Shown: positions 1-9,202 of the stretch, piece after piece | Numbering within the stretch: the stretch's first letter is position 1 | Layout of the letters: the number at the start of each line of letters is the position of its first letter | Origin: Psychrobacter urativorans | Lineage (GTDB): Bacteria > Pseudomonadota > Gammaproteobacteria > Pseudomonadales > Moraxellaceae | Direction: 5' to 3' | Assembly (NCBI RefSeq): GCF_904846675.1 | Contig: NZ_CAJHBT010000003.1 | Coordinates: forward strand, 62,001 to 126,000 | DNA length: 64,000 nucleotides | Program-made: the position numbers and the translations under genes | Notes under the pieces: model-generated | Database searches by the model: none | What the model was told of the DNA's origin: nothing | What the model saw: only the letters and a program-made list of their open reading frames with translations

Positions 1-33
1 CTTTATAAGTGCATTTGATAGCTTTAAAATTAA

Positions 34-60
34 TTGACAACCGAAAAGTTATATTATAAA
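34..60 (+). promoter_or_regulatory. Possible sigma70 promoter of the AIM24-like gene
   Basis: A perfect TTGACA lies at 34-39, followed by TATAAA at 55-60 with a short 15-base spacer; a 17-base spacer would place a poorer AT-only -10 at 57-62. It is the only good -35 upstream of the start at 181. The call is inference from consensus matching. Confidence 0.4.
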
Positions 61-180
61 AATAGAAATAATTAGGCAAAATGAGTAACTGAATAAATGA
101 TTAAATAAGTAACTAGAGAGTTAATTACCAATAACCCTCTACTAAAATTTCTAAAGAACGAAAATAAGGATTTGTATCCC

Positions 181-933
181 ATGGCCGCCACATTTAGCTT
201 AATCGGCACGATAGAACCGTTTTTACATTGCAACCTTAAAAAAGGCGATTCCATATATTGCGAAGCCAATGCGATGGTAATGATGGAATCTAACCTTGAG
301 CTTAAAGGTAAATTGCAAGGTGGCCTTGTGCAGTCATTGATGCGGCGCTTTGCCAATGATGAATCCCTCTTTCAACAACAGATTGAAGCAGTCAATGGCG
401 AAGGCGATTGTCTACTTGCCCCGACCCTTGATGGCGACATGCAAATAATCGATGTAGGCGCGCAGCAATATACCTTAAGTGACGGTGCTTTTGTTGCGGC
501 GCAAACTGGGGTCGATATCAAAGCTAGAATTCAGCGTAATTTAGGCGGTGCCATCTTTGGTGATACCGGCGGCTTTATGGTTATGCAAACCCAAGGTAAC
601 GGTCAGGTGATGGTATCAGGCTTTGGCTCACTATTTGAGATTGAGGTGGCCCCAGGTAACGACGTTATTATTGATAATGGTCATGTGGTCTGTTGGGACT
701 CAAATTTAGATTATAAACTGTCCGTCGCCACCAGTAAGAAAAAAGGCTTCATGGGCAATATTATCAACTCCGTTACTAGTGGCGAGGGTATGGTTTTAAA
801 TTTCTCTGGCACGGGTAAAGTCATTATCTGTTCACGTAACCGTGAGAGCTATCAAGGCTGGTTGCAAAGCGTCTTCGGCACTAGCTCTGGCGGCCGTGGC
901 GGTAGCAGTGGCTTTATGAGTAATATTTTATAG
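181..933 (+). CDS. AIM24/TIGR00266-family protein
   Basis: A 250-residue protein made of beta-rich repeats typical of the AIM24 (DUF124, TIGR00266) family, with the glycine-rich segment GAIFGDTGGFMVMQTQGNG in the middle and a Gly/Ser-rich tail. The frame is open from a TTG at 172, but AAGGA at 166-170 sits 10 bases before the ATG at 181, so that ATG is preferred. Members of this family often occur beside ter genes, as here: a TerD-type gene follows 91 bases downstream on the same strand. The biochemical role of bacterial members is not established; a stress-related role with the Ter proteins is inferred from the neighbourhood only. Confidence 0.75.
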   Translation: MAATFSLIGTIEPFLHCNLKKGDSIYCEANAMVMMESNLELKGKLQGGLVQSLMRRFANDESLFQQQIEAVNGEGDCLLAPTLDGDMQIIDVGAQQYTLSDGAFVAAQTGVDIKARIQRNLGGAIFGDTGGFMVMQTQGNGQVMVSGFGSLFEIEVAPGNDVIIDNGHVVCWDSNLDYKLSVATSKKKGFMGNIINSVTSGEGMVLNFSGTGKVIICSRNRESYQGWLQSVFGTSSGGRGGSSGFMSNIL

Positions 934-1024
934 AACACATTCTGAGAGTACATTTATAGCAGATTCTATAACCATTGACTTCTGTTTTGTAAACTTTATT
1001 AATGACTATTACAAGGATTATCGT

Positions 1025-1633
1025 ATGGCAGTCAGTCTACAAAAGGGACAAAAAATATCCTTAAGCAAAGAAGCAGGTGGTACGCTTACCCAAGTTAAAT
1101 TAGGCTTAGGCTGGGACGTTGCTCAAGGTCCGCAAGATAAAAAAGGTGGCTTCTTAGGCAAGCTATTTGGTGGCGGCAGTGGCGGCGATTCTATTGACCT
1201 AGATGCGTCGTGCATCATGTTTGATAGCAGTAAGCAGCCAATCGATGCCATTTGGTTCAGCCAATTGAAATCAAAAGACGGCAGCATCGTGCATACTGGT
1301 GATAATCGTACCGGTGACGGCGATGGTGACGATGAAGTCATCAATGTTGACCTGTCAAAAGTGCCAGCCAATGTGGTATCACTGATTTTTACCGTTAATA
1401 GCTTTACCGGCCAGTCTTTTGAAACTGTCGAAAATGCTTTTTGCCGTATCGTCAATGCCAATAACAACGCCGAGGTTGCCCGTTATAACTTATCGACGCA
1501 AGGCAGTCATACGGCGATGATTATGGCAAAAGTTTATCGCCATAATGATGAATGGAAAATGCACGCAATTGGCGAAACGGCCTCTGGTCGTACCTTCCAT
1601 GACTTGATGCCAGCTGTCACGCCGCATGCGTAA
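1025..1633 (+). CDS. TerD/TerZ-family tellurite-resistance-type protein
   Basis: A 202-residue TerD-domain protein. It begins with the usual MAVSLQKGQKISLSKEAGG, then GLGWDV, the core SIDLDASCIMFD and the acidic motif GDNRTGDGDGDDE, which in this family forms part of the calcium-binding surface. A glycine-rich insert (GFLGKLFGGGSGG, about residues 42-54) separates GWDV from the core and makes it closer to TerZ-like than to short TerD proteins. AAGGA lies 5-10 bases before the ATG. It may share a transcript with the AIM24-like gene upstream and faces the TerA-like gene. Ter proteins are linked to resistance to tellurite, phage and membrane stress; the real task here is unknown because terB, terC and terE are absent from the window. 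Confidence 0.85.
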   Translation: MAVSLQKGQKISLSKEAGGTLTQVKLGLGWDVAQGPQDKKGGFLGKLFGGGSGGDSIDLDASCIMFDSSKQPIDAIWFSQLKSKDGSIVHTGDNRTGDGDGDDEVINVDLSKVPANVVSLIFTVNSFTGQSFETVENAFCRIVNANNNAEVARYNLSTQGSHTAMIMAKVYRHNDEWKMHAIGETASGRTFHDLMPAVTPHA

Positions 1634-1711
1634 TTGAATTCAGTATTTAATAATTGATAGTCGTTATTAAAACTAACTAACACGACAAGTCTGCGAATAT
1701 TCTAAAGCTAT

Positions 1712-1756
1712 CAGCCCGTCTATCTATTACTTTATTGATAATAGGCAGACGAGCTG
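1712..1756. terminator. Imperfect bidirectional hairpin between convergent ter genes
   Basis: CAGC-C-CGTCT at 1712-1721 pairs with AGACG-A-GCTG at 1747-1756, extended inward by TATTA/TAATA. A/T-rich stretches follow on both sides. It lies in the 158-base gap between the convergent TerZ-like and TerA-like genes, where a shared terminator is expected. Confidence 0.5.
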
Positions 1757-1791
1757 ATTTTAATTTAAATTCTAATATACCGCTAAGAAAC

Positions 1792-3045
1792 CTACTTTCT
1801 GCCTTTTTTCCAGCTAAACCCCCAATTAAAGGCTTTATCCATCTCTTGATGCCCTCTAAAGTATTGATTAATACGCTCAATATTAATACTGCCGTGCTGA
1901 TTGACCAAACGCGCAATCGCACACATTGGTAAATTACCCGCACCCTCAGTCAAACGCGTCTCAATCGGTGGCTGATCGGGCGCATGAATGGTCACTACCC
2001 CATCCGTTTGCGCCCAATTAGGTGCACCTTCATAGATGAAGGCAAAGATAAACACCTCCTCAATATGCGACCACTGCTGGCCATTAATATCAAGCCATTC
2101 ACCGCCAGAGATTTGACCGGTTCTATCATCGCCACGCAGACAAACATAAGGTGGCGACTGTAAACTACCAAAGCGATTACCCAAGGCTTGAATCAGAGTT
2201 TTTTCACCATTCTTAAGATGGATCATGGCGCCAACATCAAGGTCAATCCCGCCAGCACTATGTTGTTTAAACAAATCACCTAACAAGCCTTTTTTGGGCG
2301 CTTGCTTATTAGTGCTTGGACCTTGGTTCCAGTTTAGATTTACGGGTATTTTACCGAAATTATCCCGTTTTTTTAGATTGATGCTAGATTGGTTCTTGGT
2401 TAAAGTAATTTTGCTTAAATTGATAGATGGTTTTGTAGGGGCGCTACTGTTTACAAATACATTATTAACAGGAATCGGTGGCGGAGTGCTTACTCTCTGC
2501 GTGTCAATTGGTTTTTGGGCATTAATAGGCTGCGCTTGAGCTGGTGCTTCATCAGTAATGTCGACCCCGAAATGCTCGGATAAAGGCTTAAGACCACCGT
2601 CAAATCCTTGGGAGATAAAACGAAACTTCCAACTGCCTTGCCGACGATAACATTCTGCTAGGATAATGGCCTTTTCACTACGACCTGTCGCATTTAGCTG
2701 ACAGGTCAGCACTATTTGACTGCCCTGTAAGACCTGAATATCAACATCGCCAATTTGTGCCAATCTCTGTCCACTAGAAAATGCTAAAGCAATCTTGTCG
2801 ATATTCGCTGGTTGTGCGGGCAAATTAATATCAAAAAAACCATCGCTATCATGACCACGAAAGCTAACACTATCATCATCACTACGCATCTGACCATAAA
2901 AGATCATATCGCCATCACCCCGCACTTTACCTTCGGTGGTCAAGCGATACGCCGCACAGTCGATAGAATTTTGACTGAGAATACGTACGCTAATATTATC
3001 ATTAGGCAATGGCGCATTCGCACCGGCAATCAAGGTTTGGCTCAT
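1792..3045 (-). CDS. terA: TerA-like protein with two TerD-type domains
   Basis: A 417-residue protein with two TerD-type regions joined by a Pro/Ser/Asn-rich linker (about residues 165-215). The N-terminal part carries DGDMIFYGQ and AIILAECYRRQGSWKFRFISQG; the C-terminal part has GIDLDVGAMIHLKNGEKT and the acidic LRGDDRTGQISGGEWLDI. This arrangement and length fit TerA. AGGAT lies just before the ATG. It is convergent with the TerZ-like gene, so the two are not one operon. Together with the AIM24-like protein they form a reduced Ter group; no TerB, TerC, TerE or TerY is seen here. TerA assignment is by domain layout, not by search. Confidence 0.75.
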   Translation of the reverse strand: MSQTLIAGANAPLPNDNISVRILSQNSIDCAAYRLTTEGKVRGDGDMIFYGQMRSDDDSVSFRGHDSDGFFDINLPAQPANIDKIALAFSSGQRLAQIGDVDIQVLQGSQIVLTCQLNATGRSEKAIILAECYRRQGSWKFRFISQGFDGGLKPLSEHFGVDITDEAPAQAQPINAQKPIDTQRVSTPPPIPVNNVFVNSSAPTKPSINLSKITLTKNQSSINLKKRDNFGKIPVNLNWNQGPSTNKQAPKKGLLGDLFKQHSAGGIDLDVGAMIHLKNGEKTLIQALGNRFGSLQSPPYVCLRGDDRTGQISGGEWLDINGQQWSHIEEVFIFAFIYEGAPNWAQTDGVVTIHAPDQPPIETRLTEGAGNLPMCAIARLVNQHGSINIERINQYFRGHQEMDKAFNWGFSWKKGRK

Positions 3046-3083
3046 CCTATATCCTCAAAATAATTGTGATTGGTTTTTATCAC

Positions 3084-3111
3084 TATTTAGTTATTATTGT
3101 TTAGTTGTCAA
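3084..3111 (-). promoter_or_regulatory. Likely sigma70 promoter of the TerA-like gene
   Basis: On the minus strand TTGACA (3111-3106) and TAAATA (3089-3084) are separated by 16 bases and lie about 40 bases upstream of the ATG at 3045. Confidence 0.5.
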
Positions 3112-3221
3112 TATTTGAGTATCGCTATATTGCGCTTGCCTTATAGTAGCATGAATATGCTGGCTTATTAATGAGCGCCCATTTCCAAAACTAACTATTG
3201 AATCCTACAAATAATCGCTAG

Positions 3222-3497
3222 CCACTATCGCACAGCACTGTTTTGCTATCGTCATACGACTTACCCTTTATGGTTATTGCCTCTCACCGCCAATGCCAAC
3301 CTGATATTTTTGAATTTGCCGACATAATCTATCGTGAGCCAACAGACATTATAGAAGCTAGTGATACGCAATTTTCAACTAACAGCATTATACCTCGCTG
3401 GCAATTTGTGTTAGAGCAAACTAAGAAAAATAACATCAAAATATTACTCACCGGTCGTAGTGGTATCGACTACGAGGCGCAGCGCGAGCCGTTTTAG
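3222..3497 (+). pseudogene. Unidentified ORF fragment, probably a gene remnant
   Basis: An open frame from just after a TAG at 3219 to 3497, with a possible TTG start at 3245 region and an internal ATG near 3270, but no ribosome binding site. The peptide reads like real protein (YDLPFMVIASHRQCQPDIF, later IIPRWQFVLEQTKKNNIKIL) up to about LLTGRSG, and then runs into antisense sequence of the hydrolase gene that follows on the other strand. I do not recognise the family. The sudden end at the hydrolase junction suggests that the 3' part of this gene was lost in a deletion or rearrangement. It could also be a fortuitous frame. Confidence 0.4.
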
Positions 3498-3882
3498 GAT
3501 CTTCAGGATCAGCTGAAGTTTCTAACAATATTAACGATAGCAGCAGTTCAGGATGCTTAATCGCGATACGCTGCGCCATAAAACCACCCATCGATAACCC
3601 TACAAAGTGACATTTATCAATATTAAGGCCGTTTAATAGCGCGATGGTATCCTCAGTTAAAGTATCCATATCATAGCCGTCTTTAGTAATCTGCGACTGT
3701 CCTTGCCCACGAAAGTCAAAGACGATACAGCGATAGTTATCTTGGAAATGCGCAACTTGCATGTCATACATCCGCGTGCTCCATAGCAATCCGTGCGCAA
3801 ACACCATCACTGGCTTTTGCGTATCATCAGGCGCGCTGTCTTCATAATAAATCTTGGCATTATTAATCTGAATATGAGGCAT
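3448..3882 (-). pseudogene. Alpha/beta hydrolase, truncated after the nucleophile region
   Basis: The N-terminal half of an alpha/beta-fold hydrolase. It starts MPHIQINNAKIYYED at 3882 behind AAGGAAG, has the oxyanion-hole HGLLWSTRMYD, the FDFRGQGQS strand and the nucleophile elbow GLSMGGFMA. The family normally runs to about 260 residues with a catalytic Asp and His in the second half; here the frame stops after about 144 residues. The last residues (from about ARAAPRSRYHYDR) look like antisense of the neighbouring fragment rather than hydrolase. Asp and His of the triad are therefore missing and the gene is most likely inactive. Confidence 0.7.
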
Positions 3883-4197
3883 AACCACTTCCTTGTCTAA
3901 GGTTGAGTTTATACAAACCGCTATAAACTTATCAACGAGCAAATCCATATTGTGCGTACTAGCCTTTTAGCATAAATCACAAGTCATTCATTTAATAGCG
4001 TTATTTTTGACTATCGTTTGAATAACCTCTGCACAAATAATACGGAACCTAACAGTAAAGCTTAAGTCATAAACTGAGTATATCCTTAGCGCTCATAGAA
4101 CTCGTTTTTTTAAGCCATACAAACTGCTATAGTCCTTAGTAGTGAATAAACCTAATAATGAATAAACTCAAAGTCAATAAAGTAAATAAGGATAAAT

Positions 4198-5013
4198 ATG
4201 ATGTCGCAAAATTCAGTAGCACAAGATTTAGTTGAATATAAGTTCGAAAACCATATCGCCACTATTACTATGAATGATCCAAAGACTTTGAATGCTTTTA
4301 GCACATCACTCAAAGGTGCCATGATGAATGCCCTGAATCAGGCGGATACTGATGAGCAAGTACGAGTGATTGTTCTACAAGGGGCTGGTAATCATTTCTC
4401 AAGTGGTGGTCACATCGGTGAGATGCTAGAGAATGGCATGGAAAGCGAAGCTTTATCCACTAAGATTAACTTCATGGTCAGTGAAGTCGCTGAAATCAGC
4501 CTAAAACTACGTAATATTCACAAACCTATTATTGCCAAATTAGAAGGCGCAGTGGCAGGGGCTGGCATGAACTTGGCGCTGACTTGTGATTTTCGTATTG
4601 CCGCCGACAATGCCAAATTTGTGCAGGCCTTTGTCAATATCGGTCTAATCCCAGATGCTGGTGGTATTTATTTACTCAATCAACTGATTGGTGCCGCAAA
4701 AACCACTGAATTAGTAATGCTTGGTGATAAGCTGACCAGCGATGATATGGCGCGCTTAAATTTAGTGAATGAAGTGGTTAGCAGCGATGAGTTGGATGCA
4801 AGTGTTTTGGCATTAGCGACTCGTCTCAGTCAGCTACCTGCAAAGGCATTGGCATCAATGAAACATATGATTAATATTCATGCTTATATGGGACTAAATG
4901 AAGCGCTTGATATGGAAGTCGATCAGCAAACCATGATGGCAGAAACGGAAGACTTTAAAGAAGGAATTACGGCGTTTATGGACAAGCGTAAACCAGTTTA
5001 TCAGGGTAAGTAA
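4198..5013 (+). CDS. Enoyl-CoA hydratase/isomerase (crotonase) family protein
   Basis: A 271-residue crotonase-fold enzyme. The CoA-thioester oxyanion loop FSSGGHIGEM (about residue 67) and the second glycine loop GAVAGAGMNLALTCDFRIAA are clear. Both glutamates that act in true enoyl-CoA hydratases are replaced (GMNLAL instead of the CELAM-type segment; QAFVNIG instead of QPEI), while an Asp is present in IPDAGG. That pattern is known from PaaG-like isomerases, which use a single Asp, so an acyl-CoA isomerase is more likely than a hydratase. AAGGA about 10 bases upstream supports the start. It stands alone, downstream of the hydrolase remnant and not in an obvious beta-oxidation operon. Confidence 0.8.
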   Translation: MMSQNSVAQDLVEYKFENHIATITMNDPKTLNAFSTSLKGAMMNALNQADTDEQVRVIVLQGAGNHFSSGGHIGEMLENGMESEALSTKINFMVSEVAEISLKLRNIHKPIIAKLEGAVAGAGMNLALTCDFRIAADNAKFVQAFVNIGLIPDAGGIYLLNQLIGAAKTTELVMLGDKLTSDDMARLNLVNEVVSSDELDASVLALATRLSQLPAKALASMKHMINIHAYMGLNEALDMEVDQQTMMAETEDFKEGITAFMDKRKPVYQGK

Positions 5014-5130
5014 TAATAAACCTAAAATTACCTTACTTTTTATTACTTAGTATATTTTTGGATTGTTACTGTTAAACAAATATGTACAACAGACGCTTTG
5101 AGTGTCTGTTGTATCATTATAAATTAAGGC

Positions 5131-5517
5131 TTACTTTGCCGGAGGTCCCCATCGATTGGTCTCAGGTTTAGTGTCACTAGCAAAAAAGACTAGCAATATT
5201 ATTGTACCTATTAAGGGGATAAGCGACATTAACAGCCACCATCCTGAACGACTGGTATCATGTAACCTACGTACTCCAACTGCAATACTAGGTAGAAATA
5301 AGCCAAGCGCTACCAACACATAAAACAACCCAGTTTCTGAATTGAAGATCACCGCATCTAAGACCATCGCAATAAACATTAGAATAAATTGAACAAGTAC
5401 AAAATACCAGTACTCTTTACGACGTGCTCGACCAGAGAAATTTACATAATTTCTTAATCCTTTTTTGAACCAATCAACCATATTATAATTATTTTCAATC
5501 ATATTTTTATTTTCCAT
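5131..5517 (-). CDS. DUF805 family membrane protein
   Basis: A 128-residue protein with a short cytoplasmic N-terminus, the family signature NFSGRARRKEYWYFVL and then four hydrophobic segments, ending with WWLLMSLIPLIGTIILLVFF and a charged tail (SDTKPETNRWGP). This is the standard DUF805 layout; function is unknown. The frame is open further upstream to a TTG at 5553, but GGAAGG just before the ATG at 5517 makes that the better start. It lies downstream of acnB, from which it is separated by a strong terminator, so it is probably transcribed on its own. Confidence 0.8.
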   Translation of the reverse strand: MENKNMIENNYNMVDWFKKGLRNYVNFSGRARRKEYWYFVLVQFILMFIAMVLDAVIFNSETGLFYVLVALGLFLPSIAVGVRRLHDTSRSGWWLLMSLIPLIGTIILLVFFASDTKPETNRWGPPAK

Positions 5518-5686
5518 AAGCCTTCCATCAGTAGCCTCTAAAGCTAAATACAAAAAAATAAAGAACTTTAGTTTGTATATAAAACATATAAACGTATTTC
5601 TTAGTAAGTCTTATACATTGTTAGATATCGTTGTTCAATAGGATTTTGCCAAAGTTTATAATTATATTTTTAATATTAATCACATA

Positions 5687-5717
5687 AAAACCCCGTATCA
5701 CAAAGACACGGGGTTTT
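5687..5717 (-). terminator. Rho-independent terminator after acnB
   Basis: AAAACCCCGT at 5687-5696 pairs perfectly with ACGGGGTTTT at 5708-5717 around an 11-base loop, 37 bases beyond the acnB stop. Confidence 0.9.
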
Positions 5718-5753
5718 CTTATTTCTAAGATTAAATATCTTTTACATCAAAAA

Positions 5754-8366
5754 CTAAGTTAACTGAGCAACGTTAATTTTATCCGCTTCTTCAGTGTACT
5801 CTTCCATACGGTCGAAGTTCATGTATTGATACACTTCATCGCCCATACTGTTCAGCATGCCAGCGTACTGCTGATACTCATCATTGGTTGGGAGTTTACC
5901 CAATACCGCAGCAACAGCAGCCAATTCAGCTGATGCTAGATACACATCTGCACCCTGACCGAGACGGTTCGGGAAGTTACGCGTGGAAGTCGAAACGGCT
6001 GTAGAATTCGGTGCGATACGTGCTTGGTTACCCATACATAATGAACAACCTGGCATTTCAGTACGAGCGCCGGCTTGTGCATAGATGTTGTAGTAACCTT
6101 CTTCCATCAACTGACGCGCATCCATTTTAGTCGGGGGCGCAATCCATAGACGAGTTTTTAGGCTACCCGCTGGAACGTCTTGGAGCAGTTTACCTGCAGC
6201 ACGGAAATGACCAATATTGGTCATACAGGATCCAATGAACACTTCATCAATAGTGTCGCCAGCGACATCTGACAATGTTTTGGCATCATCTGGATCGTTC
6301 GGGCAGCATAGAATAGGCTCTTTAATCGTATTCATATCGATGACCATATCAATGGTATATTCAGCATCGTCATCAGCACGCATTAAGCTTGGATTAGCCA
6401 ACCACTCTTGCATGCCCTCGATACGACGGCTGATAGTACGCGCATCGCCATAACCTTCTGAGATCATCCATTTCAGCAAAGTAACGTTCGAGTTCAGATA
6501 CTCAGTGATTGAATCTTCAGATAAGGTAATCGTACAACCAGCAGCACTGCGTTCAGCTGAAGCATCAGATAATTCAAATGCTTGCTCAAGGGTCAAGTCT
6601 TCTAGACCTTCAATCTCAAGAATACGGCCGTTGAATTCGTTGATTTTACCTTTTTTATCAACCGTCAATAAGCCATCTTTAATCGCTTGATACGGAATCG
6701 CATGCACCAAATCACGTAAGGTAATACCAGCTTGACGCTCGCCGACGAAACGGACACGAACAGACTCCGGCATATCAAGTGGCATAACACCAGTCGCAGC
6801 TGCGAATGCTACTAGGCCAGAACCGGCTGGGAATGAGATACCCATTGGGAAACGAGTGTGCGAGTCACCACCAGTACCAACGGTATCTGGAAGGAGCATA
6901 CGGTTCAACCATGAGTGAATAATACCATCACCTGGACGTAAGCTGACACCGCCGCGGTTCATGATAAAGTCAGGTAGCGTATGCTGAGTCTCTACGTCAA
7001 CTGGCTTTGGATAAGCGGCAGTATGGCAGAAAGACTGCAATACTAAATCTGCTTGGAAACCTAAGCAAGCTAGGTCTTTTAGCTCATCCCGAGTCATCGG
7101 ACCAGTCGTATCTTGGCTACCGACGGTGGTCATTTTTGGTTCGCAGTACATACCAGGACGAACGCCTTCTAAACCACAAGCTTTACCAACCATTTTTTGC
7201 GCTAGCGTAAAGCCTTTACCCGTATCAACGGGCTCTTCTGGTTTGGCAAAAATATCTGAATGCTCAAGTCCCATGTATTCACGGGCACGATTGGTCAAGC
7301 CGCGGCCAACGATTAGTGGAATACGGCCACCAGCGCGTACTTCATCAAGCAACGTTGGCGAGTTTAGCTTGAACGTTGACAATACTTCATCAGAGTCATG
7401 CTTAGTGATTTTGCCATCATACGGATAGATATCGAACACATCGCCCATCTCTAAGCCATCAACGTTGATGCCATCGATAGGGAGTGCACCTGAGTCTTCC
7501 ATAGTGTTAAAGAAGATAGGAGCAATATTGTTACCAAGAACCAAACCACCCCCACGCTTGTTAGGGACGTTAGGAATGTCATCACCCATCAACCATAACA
7601 CTGAGTTAGTCGCTGATTTACGACTAGAGCCAGTACCAACCACATCACCAACATAAGCAAGTTGATGGCCTTTTTCTTTTAATTCTTCAATCTGTTTCAT
7701 TGGACCAATAACACCCTCTTCATCAGCGGTAATACCGTCGCGAGAGTTTTTGTGCATGGCTAATGAATGAAGTGGAATATCAGGACGGCTCCACGCATCT
7801 TGCGCTGGTGACAAGTCATCGGTGTTGGTTTCGCCACTAACTTTAAAAGTAGTGTAAGTTGATTTTTTTGGTACTTCGGCACGGTTTAGGAACCATTCAG
7901 CATCAGCCCAAGATTGAATAACTTCTTTAGCAATGTCGTTACCGGCTTCTGCTTTTTCAGTCACGTCATGGAACGCATCAAAGACCAGTAAAGTCTTTTT
8001 CAGGGCATCCGCAGCGTTTTGCGCCAATTCTTTATCATCAAGGGCGGCAACCAAAGGCTGAACGTTATAGCCGCCTTGCATCGTACCTAAGATTTCAACG
8101 GCTTTTTTCTTACTAACCAATGAAGATGTCGCTTCACCTTTGACGATAGCCGCCAAGAATGCCGCTTTTACGTAGGCGGCTTGGTCAACACCGGCAGGAA
8201 TACGATTTTCTAGCAAGTCCAAAAGATAAGCATCTTCGCCCGCTGGTGGATTTTTGAATAGCTCAACTAACTCTGCTACTTGCTTCTCATTAAGTGGAAG
8301 GGGTACAGTTCCTTGCTCGGCACGTTCTGCGACATGTTTACGATAAACTTCTAACACAATAGTCAT
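5754..8366 (-). CDS. acnB: Aconitate hydratase B (bifunctional aconitase / 2-methylisocitrate dehydratase)
   Basis: An 870-residue AcnB, almost the same length as the E. coli enzyme. It interconverts citrate and isocitrate in the cytoplasmic TCA cycle. The HEAT-like N-terminal domain is followed by the swivel domain and the catalytic domains; the [4Fe-4S] ligands are visible in [12 protein letters not shown] and in [12 protein letters not shown], and [19 protein letters not shown] is intact. The ATG at 8366 has GAGG directly against it; a GTG nine bases further in (8357) aligns with the usual VLEVYRKH start and has better spacing, so the true start may be there. The gene is monocistronic, with a terminator behind it. 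AcnB proteins can also act as iron-sensing RNA-binding proteins; nothing here tests that. Confidence 0.97.
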   Translation of the reverse strand: MTIVLEVYRKHVAERAEQGTVPLPLNEKQVAELVELFKNPPAGEDAYLLDLLENRIPAGVDQAAYVKAAFLAAIVKGEATSSLVSKKKAVEILGTMQGGYNVQPLVAALDDKELAQNAADALKKTLLVFDAFHDVTEKAEAGNDIAKEVIQSWADAEWFLNRAEVPKKSTYTTFKVSGETNTDDLSPAQDAWSRPDIPLHSLAMHKNSRDGITADEEGVIGPMKQIEELKEKGHQLAYVGDVVGTGSSRKSATNSVLWLMGDDIPNVPNKRGGGLVLGNNIAPIFFNTMEDSGALPIDGINVDGLEMGDVFDIYPYDGKITKHDSDEVLSTFKLNSPTLLDEVRAGGRIPLIVGRGLTNRAREYMGLEHSDIFAKPEEPVDTGKGFTLAQKMVGKACGLEGVRPGMYCEPKMTTVGSQDTTGPMTRDELKDLACLGFQADLVLQSFCHTAAYPKPVDVETQHTLPDFIMNRGGVSLRPGDGIIHSWLNRMLLPDTVGTGGDSHTRFPMGISFPAGSGLVAFAAATGVMPLDMPESVRVRFVGERQAGITLRDLVHAIPYQAIKDGLLTVDKKGKINEFNGRILEIEGLEDLTLEQAFELSDASAERSAAGCTITLSEDSITEYLNSNVTLLKWMISEGYGDARTISRRIEGMQEWLANPSLMRADDDAEYTIDMVIDMNTIKEPILCCPNDPDDAKTLSDVAGDTIDEVFIGSCMTNIGHFRAAGKLLQDVPAGSLKTRLWIAPPTKMDARQLMEEGYYNIYAQAGARTEMPGCSLCMGNQARIAPNSTAVSTSTRNFPNRLGQGADVYLASAELAAVAAVLGKLPTNDEYQQYAGMLNSMGDEVYQYMNFDRMEEYTEEADKINVAQLT

Positions 8367-9202
8367 CCTCGTCGGTTAGGTGGTTAGCACATCAAGTGGG
8401 TAGTCAGTATGACTGCCTGCATCGATGCACCAATTTGGATATTTATGCGTGCCAATATAGCTTAAAACGGTCAAAATGTTAAGAAGCAAACCGTAAAGGC
8501 GACCGCATAGCCAACATTTATTATAAAAATGGGTGGTATTTTGTCCGTTATATCTGTATGGATAAACGCCGTATTATGTTTAGATATTTGATGAGAACGA
8601 GTTATTAATAGTTATTAAGGCATTAAATTAACTTTGCCGTGTTTTTTCGCCTGATTTCTGTTAGATTAGAAGGCAAGTACCAAATCAATAGGCTTTAAGG
8701 GCATCACCATCACTACCGCATCATGGACTGTGCAATTATAGTGGTTATCAAGATAGTTTTTGTGATAATAGCTTTTGTCATAATCTATATACTCAATTAC
8801 ATTCCATGTGTTTAGAGTTTTAAGTGTTGTCTATGTCGTTTGTCAATTTAACGGTATTTCCTGTCGTCAGTAGCTCTGACATTAATTAACCCGTGTTAAT
8901 TAAGTAGTGTTATCTCTAAAAACAATCTCGTTCAAATAGCATTCTTTAGCAAATTTTGTATAAATAGCAATTTCTTGCGTGTTAATTATGTGTGCTTGAT
9001 AATAGTTCTGTTGTTTAGATTGATTACAGTTCTGCTCATTAAATTCTGTTCCCCATATAGTTACTATAGCTCATTAGATAGTCACTATTGGCGGATGAAA
9101 AACCATATAAACCTTGCTATAATCGACGCATTAAATTTCACATCTCACTGTCATTGAATAATAAGTAAAGCCCTTGAAAAGATAAGGGTTTAGGATAAAT
9201 CT
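8367..9202. other. Long intergenic region between divergent acnB and lipA
   Basis: About 836 bases, A/T-rich, with no credible gene; the short frame at 8975-9157 has no ribosome binding site. It must hold the promoters of both flanking genes. Two copies of the palindrome TTAATTAA sit at 8882-8889 and 8896-8903 with a six-base spacer, an operator-like arrangement of unknown function. Confidence 0.6.
9115..9123 (+). promoter_or_regulatory. Extended -10 promoter of lipA
   Basis: TGCTATAAT at 9115-9123 is an extended -10 element (TG, one base, perfect TATAAT) about 80 bases before the lipA start. No good -35 is found at normal spacing, which is common for extended -10 promoters. Confidence 0.55.

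Noticed and set aside
7007-7656. Several plus-strand frames inside acnB
   Set aside because: They are antisense shadows of a long, well-conserved gene.
8975-9157. 60-codon frame upstream of lipA
   Set aside because: It covers the lipA promoter, lacks a ribosome binding site and has no protein-like composition.
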